Shown in pieces: positions 15,551 through 24,581 of a stretch of DNA of 64,000 bases. Location of the stretch: assembly GCA_963751245.1 (NCBI GenBank), contig CAVVTR010000008.1, positions 434,001 to 498,000 of the forward strand. The letters are read 5' to 3'. The notes under the pieces are model-generated. The model worked only from the letters and a program-made list of their open reading frames with translations. It was not told the origin of the DNA and did no database searches. The DNA comes from CAVVTR01 sp963751245. GTDB lineage: Bacteria > Acidobacteriota > Thermoanaerobaculia > Thermoanaerobaculales > Thermoanaerobaculaceae. Every line of letters starts with the position of its first letter. The stretch's first letter is position 1. The position numbers and the translations under genes were made by a program.

Positions 15551-18500
15551 TCACTCCTCGTCAGAGTTCTCGGCGGCCTCGGTGATGGCCCCGGTGCCCA
15601 CGGTCTTGAGATACATGTAGTAGAGCAGCGGGATCACCACCAGCGTCAGCGCCGTGGAGACCACCACCCCGGAGATCAGCGCCACCGCGAGCCCCTGGAA
15701 GATCGGGTCGAGCAGGATGACGAACCCGCCCACGACGAGGGCCGCGGCGGTGAGCACGATGGGACGGAACCGCACCGCCCCCGCCTTGATCACCGCGTTC
15801 TCCAGCTTCTCCCCGCCCTGCAGCTCGAGGTTGATGAAGTCGACGAGCAGGATGGAGTTGCGCACGATGATCCCGGCCAGGGCGATGAAGCCGATCATCG
15901 ACGTCGCCGTGAAGAACACGCCGAAGAGCCCGTGGGCGGGGAGGATCCCGATGAGGGTCAGAGGGATCGGCGCCATGATGATGAGCGGCGTCACGAAGGA
16001 GCGGAACCATCCGACCACGAGCACGTAGATGAGCACGAGGACCACCGCGAACGCCACGCCCATGTCGCGGAACACCTCGTAGGTGATCTGCCACTCGCCG
16101 TCCCACTTCAGCGCGTACCGCGTCGAGTCCGTGGGCATGTGCGTGGACATGACCCGGATGGGCTTCCCGTCGGGCCCGTCGAGGGCCTCGATCCGGTGCG
16201 CCATGGCCAGGATGCCATAGATCGGCGACTCGGCGCCCCCCGCGACCTCGGCGAGGACGTACGTCACGGGCTGCAGGTTCTTGTGGTAGATGAACTTCGC
16301 CCGATGGGTGTGGACCACGCGGACGAGCTCCCCCAGGGGGACCATGCGGCCGCCCGCGCCGTGCACGGTCGTCGCCAGCAGGCCGTCCAGGCTCGAGCGC
16401 TGGGCCCTCGAGAGCCGCAGCACCAGCGGCACGGCCTCCCGGGACAGCGGATCGTGGAGGATGCCGGCGTCGGCCCCGTTGAGCGCCACCCGCACCGTAC
16501 GCACCACGGCCTCGGGGGTGACCCCGGCTCGGGCCGCCTTCTCGCGGTCCACCTCGATGTCGAGCTGCGGCCCCGGTGCCTCCACCAGCCAGTCCACGTC
16601 GACGATCCCCGGCGTGTCCTCGAAGATGGTGCGGACCTTCCGGGCGATCTTCACGCGCTCGTCGAGGGAGGGCCCGTAAACCTCCGCCACCATCGTGGAC
16701 AGCACCGGCGGTCCCGGCGGCACCTCGGTGATCTTGACGTTCGCACCGGTGCCGGCGATGACCGGCTGCAGCATCGTGCGCACGTGCTTGGCCAGCGCGT
16801 GGCTGGCCACGTCGCGGTCTTGCTTGGGCAGCAGGTTCACCTGCAGGTCGGCCACCAGCGGGCCCGAGCGCAGGAAGTAGTGACGGACCAGACCGTTGAA
16901 GTTGAACGGCGCCGAGGTGCCGACGTAGACCTCCACGTCGCTCACCTCGGGCAGCGCCCGCACCACCGTGGCCAGCTTCCTGGCGACCCCCGCCGTGTCC
17001 TCCAGGGTGGTCCCCTCCGGCATGTCCACCACCACCTGGAGCTCGCTCTTGTTGTCGTAGGGCAGCATCTTCACCTTGACGACCTTCAGGGCGACCAGGC
17101 TCGCGGAACCCACGAGGAGCACCACGACGCCCACGAGCAGCGTCCAGCGCCGCCACGCGTGCTCCAGCAGGGGGGAGAAGAGGCGCGCGTAGAAGCGGTG
17201 CAGCCGGTCCTCCTCCGCCGTCTCCGCCACGGGCTGTCCCTCGCCGCGCGCGTGCTCCTCGGCGTACCTGCGGAACAGGCGGAACGTCAGCCACGGCGAC
17301 ACCACGAACGCCACCAGCAGGGAGAACAGCATGGCCGCCGAGGCGTTGATCGGAATGGGCCGCATGTACGGTCCCATGAGCCCGGACACGAAAGCCAGGG
17401 GGAGCAGCGCCGCGATGACCGTGAACGTGGCCAGGATCGTCGGGTTGCCCACCTCGTCCACCGCGTAGACGGTGGCCTGCCTGGGGTGTCCCCAGCCCAG
17501 CTCGTAGTGGCGATGGATGTTCTCCACCACCACGATGGCGTCGTCGACGAGGATGCCTATGGCGAAGATGAGGGCGAACAGCGTCACCCGGTTCAGGGTG
17601 TACCCGAACATGTACGAGGACGCCAGCGTCAGCGCCAGCGTGGTGGGCACCGCCACGGCCACCACCACCGCCTCGCGGCGCCCCAGCGCGAACGCCATCA
17701 GCAGCACCACGGCCAGTGTCGCGATGCCCATGTGGTCCATGAGCTCCGTCGACTTCTCGTTGGCCGTGAAGCCGTAGTCCCGGGTCTTGGTGATCTCGAT
17801 GTTGGACGGCACCACGGGACCGTGCAGCGTGGCCACCCGCGCGTCCAGGTCGCGTACGAGCTCCACCGCGTTGGTGCCCGGCTTCTTGGCCACGGCCACC
17901 GTCACCGCCGCGGCATCCAGACCCGCCGGCAGCCCCTTGTCGCCGCCCGCGGCACCCGACATCAGCCACACGTACTCCGCCGGCTCCTCCGGCCCGTCCG
18001 TCACCCGGGCGACGTCCCTGAGGTAGACGGGTCTGCCGTTGTACACGCCGACCACCGCGTTGCCCACCTCCTCGGCGGTGCGGAAGAAGGCGCCCACCTC
18101 GACGTTGACGTTCTCGTTGGCGGTGTTGAACGTCCCCGCGGGGAGCCGCCAGTTGATGCCCGAGATCGCCTGGTACGCCTGCAGGAGGGAGACGTTGTGC
18201 GAGGCCAGGCTCTCACGGTCGAAGCTCACCCGCACCACGCGCCGCTGGCCGCCGATCACCGTGACCTGGGCCACGCGGGGGTGGTGGGTCAGCTCCGTCT
18301 TGAGCTCGTCGGCGGCCTCGCGAATCTGCATGGGGGTGGCCGACTTCGACCACAACGTGTAGGCCACCACGGGGACGTCGTCGATGCTGCGCGGGGCCAC
18401 CACCGGCGGCATGGTGCCCTGCGGCAGCGTCGGCGCCACCTCGGCCACCTTCGAGTGGATCCGCACCACGGCCTGGTCGGGGTCGCTGCCCACCACGAAC

Positions 18501-18877
18501 CGCGCGATGATCATGCCCCCGGAGGGCTGCGACGTGGAGTAGACGTACTCGATGTTCGGGATCTGGGAGATGGCCTTCTCGAGGGGCGCCACCACCCGCC
18601 GCTCCACCTCCTGGGCGCTCCCGCCCGGGTAACCCACGAAGACGTCGATCATGGGGACCTTGATCTGAGGCTCCTCTTCGCGGGGGGTCACGATCACGGC
18701 GAAGGCGCCGAGCAGGAGCGACGCCACCACCAGCAGCGGCGTCAGCTTCGACTCCAGGAACGCGCGTGCGATCCGCCCGGAGGCCCCCAGCGGGCGGCGG
18801 CTCATCTTCAGCCGCATCGCCTCGCGGTGCGCCGCCTCCAGGTTCAGGCGGTCGGGTCCGTCGTGACGCTCGCTCAT
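15551..18877 (-). CDS. RND efflux transporter permease subunit
   Basis: 1108 aa inner-membrane proton-driven pump with the standard 12-helix, two-porter-loop layout. The N-terminal helix is TPLLVVASLLLGAFAVIV (46-63) after an unusually long cytoplasmic lead. The proton-relay pair is Asp445/Asp446 in FAIGILVDDAIVVVENIHRH. The equivalent late segment is GIIVRNSILLVDFINLE, near 1010. The porter domain opens with PMIDVFVGYPGGSAQEVE. The start ATG overlaps the adaptor stop by 4 nt. The substrate is unknown; it resembles AcrB-class more than heavy-metal CusA-class pumps, yet the PII-like and DUF2892 neighbours point to redox or sulfur stress. Confidence 0.93.
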   Translation of the reverse strand: MSERHDGPDRLNLEAAHREAMRLKMSRRPLGASGRIARAFLESKLTPLLVVASLLLGAFAVIVTPREEEPQIKVPMIDVFVGYPGGSAQEVERRVVAPLEKAISQIPNIEYVYSTSQPSGGMIIARFVVGSDPDQAVVRIHSKVAEVAPTLPQGTMPPVVAPRSIDDVPVVAYTLWSKSATPMQIREAADELKTELTHHPRVAQVTVIGGQRRVVRVSFDRESLASHNVSLLQAYQAISGINWRLPAGTFNTANENVNVEVGAFFRTAEEVGNAVVGVYNGRPVYLRDVARVTDGPEEPAEYVWLMSGAAGGDKGLPAGLDAAAVTVAVAKKPGTNAVELVRDLDARVATLHGPVVPSNIEITKTRDYGFTANEKSTELMDHMGIATLAVVLLMAFALGRREAVVVAVAVPTTLALTLASSYMFGYTLNRVTLFALIFAIGILVDDAIVVVENIHRHYELGWGHPRQATVYAVDEVGNPTILATFTVIAALLPLAFVSGLMGPYMRPIPINASAAMLFSLLVAFVVSPWLTFRLFRRYAEEHARGEGQPVAETAEEDRLHRFYARLFSPLLEHAWRRWTLLVGVVVLLVGSASLVALKVVKVKMLPYDNKSELQVVVDMPEGTTLEDTAGVARKLATVVRALPEVSDVEVYVGTSAPFNFNGLVRHYFLRSGPLVADLQVNLLPKQDRDVASHALAKHVRTMLQPVIAGTGANVKITEVPPGPPVLSTMVAEVYGPSLDERVKIARKVRTIFEDTPGIVDVDWLVEAPGPQLDIEVDREKAARAGVTPEAVVRTVRVALNGADAGILHDPLSREAVPLVLRLSRAQRSSLDGLLATTVHGAGGRMVPLGELVRVVHTHRAKFIYHKNLQPVTYVLAEVAGGAESPIYGILAMAHRIEALDGPDGKPIRVMSTHMPTDSTRYALKWDGEWQITYEVFRDMGVAFAVVLVLIYVLVVGWFRSFVTPLIIMAPIPLTLIGILPAHGLFGVFFTATSMIGFIALAGIIVRNSILLVDFINLELQGGEKLENAVIKAGAVRFRPIVLTAAALVVGGFVILLDPIFQGLAVALISGVVVSTALTLVVIPLLYYMYLKTVGTGAITEAAENSDEE

Positions 18878-19956
18878 GACCGGATCTCCTGCACCGGCGC
18901 GCCGTCGTCTGGCGGCATTGCAAGGCCGACCAGCACGTCCTCGCCGCCGCTCAGGCCGGACAGCACCTCGACCATCCCGTCACCGATGTCGCCGCCCACC
19001 GTGACCGCGCGGGAGCGGGCCTTGCCATCGGCGTCGCGAAGGACGACGAGGGTCACCCCGCCCTGGCGCATGACCGCCCCCTCCGGGACCGCGACGGCCC
19101 TGCGCGAGCCGGCGTTGATCCAGCCGCGACCGGCCAGCCCCGAGGCCACCGTGGCGCTGGACAGGCGCACCTTCGCGGTGAAGCTGTGGGACGCGGGGTC
19201 GGAGCCCGGGCTCATCTCGTCCACGGTGCCCCGGATGGTCCCCAGGTCGGGGCGCGCGTCGATGCTGACGTCAAGGACGTCCCCGGTCTTCAGCGAGCCC
19301 ACGGCGCTCTCGGGGACCGTCAGCGCGAGCCGGCGGCCCGCCGAGGACTCCACCGTGACGAGGGGCCGGCCGGGGGCCGCGAGATCACCGGCCTCCACCA
19401 TCCTGGCCACCACCCGCCCGTCGTAGGGCGCGCGCACCTGGGACTCACCGGCGATGGAGGCGGCGGCGTCCACCGCTCCGGTGGCCTGCTTCACCGCACC
19501 CTGGGCCTGCTCGTACTGCATCCTGGCCATGTCGAGCTCGAGCTCGGAGGCGGAGTCGGAAGCGGCCAGGGCCTTGTAGCGCTCGAAGTTGCGGGTGGCC
19601 AGGGCCAGCCCGGCCTGGGCCTGCGCCAGCGCTCCGCGGGCCTGCGCCTCCTGGGCCCGCGCCGTCGCCGGGTCGATCTCCACCAGGACCTCGCCCTTGC
19701 GTACCGTGTCGCCCAGGTTGACCCGCACGGCGGTCACCGTCGCCATCACGCGGCTGGACACCGCCGACACCCGGTCGGCTTCCACCGCTCCGTACACCTC
19801 GGCCCGCTGCGGCACCTCCAGCGAGGCCACCTTGACGACGCGGGCAGAGACCGGGGCCAGCTCGGCCCGGGAACCCTCGCGGGTGGCGCCGCCGCCGCAG
19901 GCGGCCGCGCCCGCGACCAGGGGAACGATCCAGATCAGTTTCACCAGGTGCTTCAT
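18874..19956 (-). CDS. RND efflux periplasmic adaptor (membrane fusion lipoprotein)
   Basis: 360 aa. The N-terminus MKHLVKLIWIVPLVAGAAAC is a lipoprotein signal with a lipidation cysteine at 20. The hybrid barrel-sandwich begins RVMATVTAVRVNLGDTVRKG. It is followed by an alpha-helical hairpin rich in Ala/Gln/Glu (about 95-165), the second lipoyl half VRAPYDGRVVARMVEAGD, and a beta-barrel. It bridges the RND pump and TolC channel in the periplasm. The ATG at 19956 follows GGAGGAG; an upstream in-frame start would place charged residues before the signal peptide. Confidence 0.92.
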   Translation of the reverse strand: MKHLVKLIWIVPLVAGAAACGGGATREGSRAELAPVSARVVKVASLEVPQRAEVYGAVEADRVSAVSSRVMATVTAVRVNLGDTVRKGEVLVEIDPATARAQEAQARGALAQAQAGLALATRNFERYKALAASDSASELELDMARMQYEQAQGAVKQATGAVDAAASIAGESQVRAPYDGRVVARMVEAGDLAAPGRPLVTVESSAGRRLALTVPESAVGSLKTGDVLDVSIDARPDLGTIRGTVDEMSPGSDPASHSFTAKVRLSSATVASGLAGRGWINAGSRRAVAVPEGAVMRQGGVTLVVLRDADGKARSRAVTVGGDIGDGMVEVLSGLSGGEDVLVGLAMPPDDGAPVQEIRS

Positions 19957-20011
19957 GAGCTCCTCCGCTCTCTCCGGTTCCATCGCCATGCCTTCGTCTG
20001 GGGGTCCAGGG

Positions 20012-21346
20012 TCACGGCAGGACGCTCTCCGGCGTCCGCCCCGCCGCCGTGGCCAGCTCCAGCGCCGCCTCCTGCGCCTTCGCCCGGGCCACCAGCTCCC
20101 TCGTCTCGGCCTCGCGCCGCGCCGTCGTGGCGTCGACCAGGTCGAGCATCTTCACCACCCCGCTCTTGAACCGCTGCTGCGTGATCCGCTCCACTTCCCG
20201 CGCCGCGTCGAGGGCCTTGGCGGCGGTGGCGTAGCGCGAACGCGCCGTCACCGCGTCCTCGTAGGCCTTGCGGACCTGGAGGCGGACACCCTCCTCGAAG
20301 CGCGCCACGTCGTGTCTGCCCGCCTCTGCCTGGAAGCGGGCCGCGGCCACGGCAGCGCGGTCGGAGCCGCCGGCGAACAGGTTGATCTTCGCCACCGCCA
20401 TCACGGTGGTGGAGCGGCCGTGGCTGCCGAACAGCGTGTCGTCCACCAGGTCGCCGTGGGCCACCAGGCCCACCGTCGGGTAGTACGCCGCCCTCCGGAC
20501 CCGTTCCTCGAGCTCGCCGGCCTGGAGCTTCTGCCTGGCGGCGACGAGATCCTTGCGGTCGGCCGCCGTGGCCAGCCAGCTCCCCAGGTCCCCCTGGACG
20601 GCCGCCGGCGCGGGCAGCGCCGCCAGCGTCCACACCGTGTCCTGGTTCGTGCCCAGGCGGTAGGCCAGGTTGGCGTTGGCCACCATGACCCGGCCGTGAG
20701 CCTCCTCCAGCATGTCCTCCACGCGGGACAGCTCCACCTCGGCCCGCAGCAGCTCCGAGCGCACGATCATGCCCTGCCCGACGTAGTTGCGGGCCAGCTC
20801 GACGTGGGCCTGCACGGTGTCCCGCGAGCGCTGCAGAAGCGTCTCGTACTCCTCCGCCTGGGCCAGCATCACGTACGCCCTGGCCGCGTCCATGGCGGCC
20901 TGGTTGCCCGCCCAGGCGGCGTCGTCCGCCGCGGCCTTCGCAGCCAGGTCCGCCTGCGCGATGCGGCCGGACAGCTCGCCGCCCGTGAACAGCGGGAGGC
21001 TCACCTGCAGCCTCGTCACCGCGGTGTTCAGGAAGTCGGGGTTGTTGGGATCACCCGCCACGAAGTCCGAGAAGGAGAACCGCTCCTGGTTCAGCTTGAA
21101 CGCGAAGGCCTCCGCCGGAGAGTCGGTCCGCACCCACATCTCCTGGAGCTCGACCGAGGGCAGACGGAACCCCTTGGCCTGGCGAAGCTGCTCGCCGGCG
21201 GCCGCCGAGCGCGCCCTGGCGGCGGCCACCTCCCGGGCCTGAGCCCGGGCCTGCTCCATGGCCTCCCGGAGGGTGAGGTGCTCGGCCGCGAACACGGTCG
21301 CGGCCAGCAAGGGCAGTATCAGCACAGGAACGAGTACACGGCGCAT
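20012..21346 (-). CDS. TolC-family outer membrane efflux channel
   Basis: 444 aa. Signal peptide MRRVLVPVLILPLLAATVFA, then two repeats of the outer-membrane efflux domain. The first begins LTLREAMEQARAQAREVAAA and contains VSLPLFTGGE, the second contains AVAKINLFAGG; both repeats include long coiled helices. It forms the trimeric outer-membrane tunnel for the RND pump encoded downstream. First gene of the efflux operon; the ATG follows AGGAGGAGG and a near-consensus promoter lies just upstream. Confidence 0.92.
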   Translation of the reverse strand: MRRVLVPVLILPLLAATVFAAEHLTLREAMEQARAQAREVAAARARSAAAGEQLRQAKGFRLPSVELQEMWVRTDSPAEAFAFKLNQERFSFSDFVAGDPNNPDFLNTAVTRLQVSLPLFTGGELSGRIAQADLAAKAAADDAAWAGNQAAMDAARAYVMLAQAEEYETLLQRSRDTVQAHVELARNYVGQGMIVRSELLRAEVELSRVEDMLEEAHGRVMVANANLAYRLGTNQDTVWTLAALPAPAAVQGDLGSWLATAADRKDLVAARQKLQAGELEERVRRAAYYPTVGLVAHGDLVDDTLFGSHGRSTTVMAVAKINLFAGGSDRAAVAAARFQAEAGRHDVARFEEGVRLQVRKAYEDAVTARSRYATAAKALDAAREVERITQQRFKSGVVKMLDLVDATTARREAETRELVARAKAQEAALELATAAGRTPESVLP

Positions 21347-21356
21347 AGCCTCCTCC

Positions 21357-21376
21357 TACATGACCATTTGGTTATA
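21357..21376 (-). promoter_or_regulatory. Candidate ArsR operator over the tolC promoter
   Basis: The minus strand reads TATAACCAAATGGTCATGTA. Its core, TAACCA-AA-TGGTCA (21361-21374), is an inverted repeat with one mismatch. It overlaps the -10 box, so a bound repressor would block RNA polymerase. The same TATAACCA and several following bases recur at the arsR promoter (14933-14952), which makes that regulator the obvious candidate. Confidence 0.45.
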
Positions 21377-21400
21377 TCATCAGTCTTCCAACCCTGTCAA
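21371..21400 (-). promoter_or_regulatory. Promoter of tolC-RND efflux operon
   Basis: A consensus -35 TTGACA (21395-21400) and -10 TATAAC (21371-21376) are separated by 18 bp on the minus strand, 25 bp before the tolC ATG. This is one of the best sigma70-type matches in the window. Confidence 0.65.
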
Positions 21401-21608
21401 CCCCCTCCCCACCACAGCGCGGAACCCGCTGCGGCCGGGAGCCGTCGTCCCGGGCCGCGACGCGGACGCAACGGCTGCGATTCCGCCGATGGAGGGACGG
21501 AGACGCGCCCAATCGCGCGAAACCGGCTCTCTGCCGAGCACGGCGGCGAGGGGGTATCTGCACGGCCCCCGCGGGCGGAAGCCTCCCGGCGCCCGTCCAC
21601 AGGCGAAC

Positions 21609-22388
21609 CTAGAAACGCACGATCGCTCCGGCGCGGAGCTCCGAGGAGCCGTACAGCCGCCCCGTCGAGGCCTGGCCGGCGAAGAGCAGACCGAGCGAGT
21701 CGGTGAGCGGAAGCTCGTAGACGGCGTGCAACGCCCAGTTGTCGCCGTAGAGGTGCGACTGCGTGAACCCCTCACCCTCGAGCCGGAGCGTGCCGGCGCC
21801 CAGCGGGCGCAGCGCCATGACTCCCAGCATGGCCAGGTCGTCCTGGGCGTGCTCCAGGGGCCGGTCGATGATGCCGATGCCTCCATACGCCGACACCTTC
21901 CAGGCCCCGGCGTCGAAGCCGCCGAAGAGGTGCGCGAAGAAGTCGTTCTGGTTGGTGCCGAAGTCCTTGCCAGAAGGGGTGTTGGGAAGCTTGGCGCCGA
22001 ACCGGATGCCGTAGCCTCCGCCGCCGGCGGTGGAACCCAGCAGGAACTTGCCCCATACGGTGAAGTCGCCCACCGCGCTGCTGCCCTCGCCCCGGTCCGG
22101 GCTGAACGTCTTGTAGACCATGCCCTCGGCCATGAGCTGCACCGTGCCGGCCACCCCGTAGGTGATGGAGAGGTAGGGGCCGCGCAGGTCGCCCTTCGCC
22201 CCCGTGCGGATCGAGCTGACGCCGGAGATGGCGGCGTACCCGAAGTCGATCCGGAACCCGTGGACAGGCAGGAACAGCAGGTCCGGCGTCATCGTGGCGC
22301 GCCCGTTGGGATCGGCCGCGGCGGGGAGGGAGAGCAGCACGGCGACGACCGCCGCGATGCACGTGAGCACCGGCTTGGTGGGCTTCAT
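21609..22388 (-). CDS. Hypothetical outer-membrane beta-barrel protein
   Basis: 259 aa. Signal peptide MKPTKPVLTCIAAVVAVLLS to about residue 27 (AAADPN). The mature part alternates hydrophobic and polar residues with Gly/Tyr-rich strands (YLSITYGVAGTVQLMAEGMVY, GFDAGAWKVSAYGGIGIID) and ends in phenylalanine (AGAIVRF), the usual BAM recognition signature. It resembles transporter-like or copper-resistance-type barrels but I cannot assign a family. No clear ribosome site precedes the ATG at 22388. Not obviously part of the tolC operon, since the tolC promoter lies between them. Confidence 0.7.
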   Translation of the reverse strand: MKPTKPVLTCIAAVVAVLLSLPAAADPNGRATMTPDLLFLPVHGFRIDFGYAAISGVSSIRTGAKGDLRGPYLSITYGVAGTVQLMAEGMVYKTFSPDRGEGSSAVGDFTVWGKFLLGSTAGGGGYGIRFGAKLPNTPSGKDFGTNQNDFFAHLFGGFDAGAWKVSAYGGIGIIDRPLEHAQDDLAMLGVMALRPLGAGTLRLEGEGFTQSHLYGDNWALHAVYELPLTDSLGLLFAGQASTGRLYGSSELRAGAIVRF

Positions 22389-22458
22389 GCGAATATTCTT
22401 GCCCACGCATTCACAGCTTGTCAAAGAGGCCCGGCTCCACCGGCGCGCCACGCGCAAC

Positions 22459-22483
22459 GAGGCCCGGGACTCGCCCGGGCCTC
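22459..22483 (-). terminator. Terminator-like hairpin after rplQ (end of alpha operon)
   Basis: A perfect 10-bp inverted repeat (GAGGCCCGGG, 5-nt loop, CCCGGGCCTC) lies 25 bp past the rplQ stop. No T-run follows, so it may act as a Rho-assisted or mRNA-stabilising end. It marks the end of the long ribosomal transcript. Confidence 0.7.
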
Positions 22484-22508
22484 GGAGGGTTCTTCGTTCG
22501 ACGGCGGA

Positions 22509-22958
22509 CTACCCGGCGGCCTCGTCGGTCTCCTTGGCGGCCTTCTTGCGGCGGCCCTTCTTCTCCTTGGCCTCGGCCTTCTTCTTCTCTCCCGGGAGAC
22601 GGTAGTCCACGAACTCCAGGATGGCCAGCTCGGCGCCGTCACCGGGGCGCGGCCCCAGCTTCAGGATCCGCGTGTAGCCGCCCGGGCGCGACGTGAATCG
22701 CGGGCCGATCTCGCTGAACAGCCGCTTGATCAGGTCCCTGTCGCTGACCCAGCGCCCCACCATTCGGCGGGCGTGCACGGACTCCGACTGGCGGCCGAAG
22801 GTCACCATCTTCTCGACGATGGGCCGCAGCTCCTTGGCCTTCGGAAGCGTGGTGATGATCCGCTCGTGCTGAATAATCGAACACAGCTGGTTGCGCAGCA
22901 GCGCACGACGGTGCTCGGAAGTTCTGCCCAGCTTTCTGTAGGACCGGTTGTGTCGCAT
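22509..22958 (-). CDS. rplQ: 50S ribosomal protein L17
   Basis: 149 aa. The L17 core runs MRHNRSYRKLGRTSEHRRAL to GAELAILEFVDYRLPG. A Lys/Glu/Ala-rich tail of about 28 residues (KKKAEAKEKKGRRKKAAKE) makes it longer than the 127-residue E. coli protein. Last gene of the alpha operon, 16 bp after rpoA. L17 sits near the polypeptide exit tunnel. Confidence 0.97.
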   Translation of the reverse strand: MRHNRSYRKLGRTSEHRRALLRNQLCSIIQHERIITTLPKAKELRPIVEKMVTFGRQSESVHARRMVGRWVSDRDLIKRLFSEIGPRFTSRPGGYTRILKLGPRPGDGAELAILEFVDYRLPGEKKKAEAKEKKGRRKKAAKETDEAAG

Positions 22959-22974
22959 GACTCAGATTCCCTTC

Positions 22975-23928
22975 TCAGGACCTGGGCAGGTCGAGCCGCA
23001 TGCCGAGGCTGAGCCCCAGCCCGTCCAGCTGGTCGCGCACGTCCGCCAGAGCCTTCTTGCCGAACCCGGGCACCGCCAGCAGCTCGTCCTCGCTGTACAC
23101 GACGAGCTCGCGAAGCGTCTCCACGCCCGCGTTCCGCAGCATGTTCGTGATCCGTCCGCCCAGCCCGAGGTCCTCCACCGAGCGCTCGAGGACGCTGTCC
23201 TCCTGGCGCTCGGGCTCGACGCTGGCGGCGCTCTCCTCCAGCGAGGTGAAGATCGGCAGGTGGTCGGACAGCAGCCTCGCCGCCTCGGCGACCGCCGCGG
23301 CCGGCGTCACCGCCCCGTTGGTCCACACCTCGAGGATGAGCTTCTCGTAGTCCGTGGCCTGGCCGACGCGGGCCGGCTCGATGCGGTAGTTCGCCCGGCG
23401 CACCGGCGAGAACGCGGCATCGAGAAAGATGAAGCCCACACCCAGGCTGGCGGGGTCCTGCTCGTCGGCGGGCACGTAGCCCCGTCCGCGCCGCACCACC
23501 AGCTCGGCGTCCACGACGGCCTCGTCGGCCAGCGTCGCCAGGTACACGTCCGGCTCCACCACCGTCAGGTCGGCGCCGCCCTCCATGGCCGCCGCCGTGA
23601 GCGTCCCCGCTCCCTCGGCCTTGAGGGTCGCCGTCACCATCTCCTGTCCATGGAGCACCAGCGGCACCCGCTTCAGGTTGAGGATGAGGTCGGTGACGTC
23701 CTCCATGACACCGGGGATGGAGTCGTACTCGTGGTTGACGCCGGCGAAGCGCACGGCGACGACGGAGCTCCCCTCGATGGAGGAGAGCAGGATCCGCCGG
23801 AGGGCATTGCCCACCGTGACACCCCAGCCGCGCTCGAACGGCTGCGCCGCGAAGATGCCGTGGGTCGCGTCCGAGTGCTCGGTATCGATCTCCACCGCCC
23901 GCGGGCGATGCAGTTCCAGCTCTCTCAT
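22975..23928 (-). CDS. rpoA: RNA polymerase alpha subunit
   Basis: 317 aa. The N-terminal assembly domain has FERGWGVTVGNALRRILLSS (31-50), the dimer and beta-contact helix. The C-terminal DNA/activator-binding domain starts near SVEDLGLGGRITNMLRNAG and contains the helix-hairpin-helix AVPGFGKKALADV. The linker around 235-245 is acidic and variable. In the usual place between rpsD and rplQ. Confidence 0.98.
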   Translation of the reverse strand: MRELELHRPRAVEIDTEHSDATHGIFAAQPFERGWGVTVGNALRRILLSSIEGSSVVAVRFAGVNHEYDSIPGVMEDVTDLILNLKRVPLVLHGQEMVTATLKAEGAGTLTAAAMEGGADLTVVEPDVYLATLADEAVVDAELVVRRGRGYVPADEQDPASLGVGFIFLDAAFSPVRRANYRIEPARVGQATDYEKLILEVWTNGAVTPAAAVAEAARLLSDHLPIFTSLEESAASVEPERQEDSVLERSVEDLGLGGRITNMLRNAGVETLRELVVYSEDELLAVPGFGKKALADVRDQLDGLGLSLGMRLDLPRS

Positions 23929-23939
23929 CTAAAGCCTCC

Positions 23940-24566
23940 TCACCGCGAATACAGCTCGACGATCAGCTGCTCCTGGATCGGCAGCCGGATATCCTCGCGG
24001 GTCGGCAACGCAACCACCTTGCCACGGAAGTTCTCGGCCTCGAGCTCGAGCCACGGCGGCACGCCGCGTCCCTGAGCCGTCTCCAGCGCCTCGACGACCT
24101 GGACGTTGGTGCGCATCTTCTCCTTGAGGATGATCTCCATCCCGGGCTTCACCTGGAAGGAGGGGATGCTGACCCGGCGTCCGTTGACCGCCACGTGGCC
24201 GTGACGCACCAGCTGCCTGGCCTGCGAACGCGAGCCCGCCAGCCCCAGCGAGTAGACCACGTTGTCCAGGCGCATCTCGAGCAGGCGCAGCAGGTTCTCG
24301 CCGGTCACGCCCTTCTGGCGCGCGGCCTCGGCGAAGTACCGCCGGAACTGCGCCTCGAGCACGCCGTACACACGGCGCACCTTCTGCTTCTCGCGCAGCT
24401 GCAGCCCGTACGGCTGCATCTTGTTGCGCCTCTTCCCGTGCTCTCCCGGAGCGTAGGACCGCCGCTCCACGGCGCACTTCTCCTTGAAGCAGCGCTCCCC
24501 CTTGAGGAAGAGCTTCATTCCTTCTCGACGACACAGCCGGCAGACCGGCCCATGGTACCTAGCCAC
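23940..24566 (-). CDS. rpsD: 30S ribosomal protein S4
   Basis: 208 aa, zinc-binding form: Cys9, Cys12, Cys26 and Cys31 in the N-terminal CRLC...CFKEKC segment. The S4 RNA-binding fold is at RLDNVVYSLGLAGSRSQARQ and the strand HGHVAVNGRRVSIPS. A primary 16S binder and assembly initiator, and in many bacteria the translational repressor of the alpha operon in which it lies. Confidence 0.98.
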   Translation of the reverse strand: MARYHGPVCRLCRREGMKLFLKGERCFKEKCAVERRSYAPGEHGKRRNKMQPYGLQLREKQKVRRVYGVLEAQFRRYFAEAARQKGVTGENLLRLLEMRLDNVVYSLGLAGSRSQARQLVRHGHVAVNGRRVSIPSFQVKPGMEIILKEKMRTNVQVVEALETAQGRGVPPWLELEAENFRGKVVALPTREDIRLPIQEQLIVELYSR

Positions 24567-24581
24567 TGCACCCTCCTGCGA

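Noticed and set aside
15344..19426. Plus-strand frame of 1,360 codons opposite the RND pump
   Set aside because: His/Arg/Asp-rich antisense shadow of a clear RND transporter; no ribosome site or domain.
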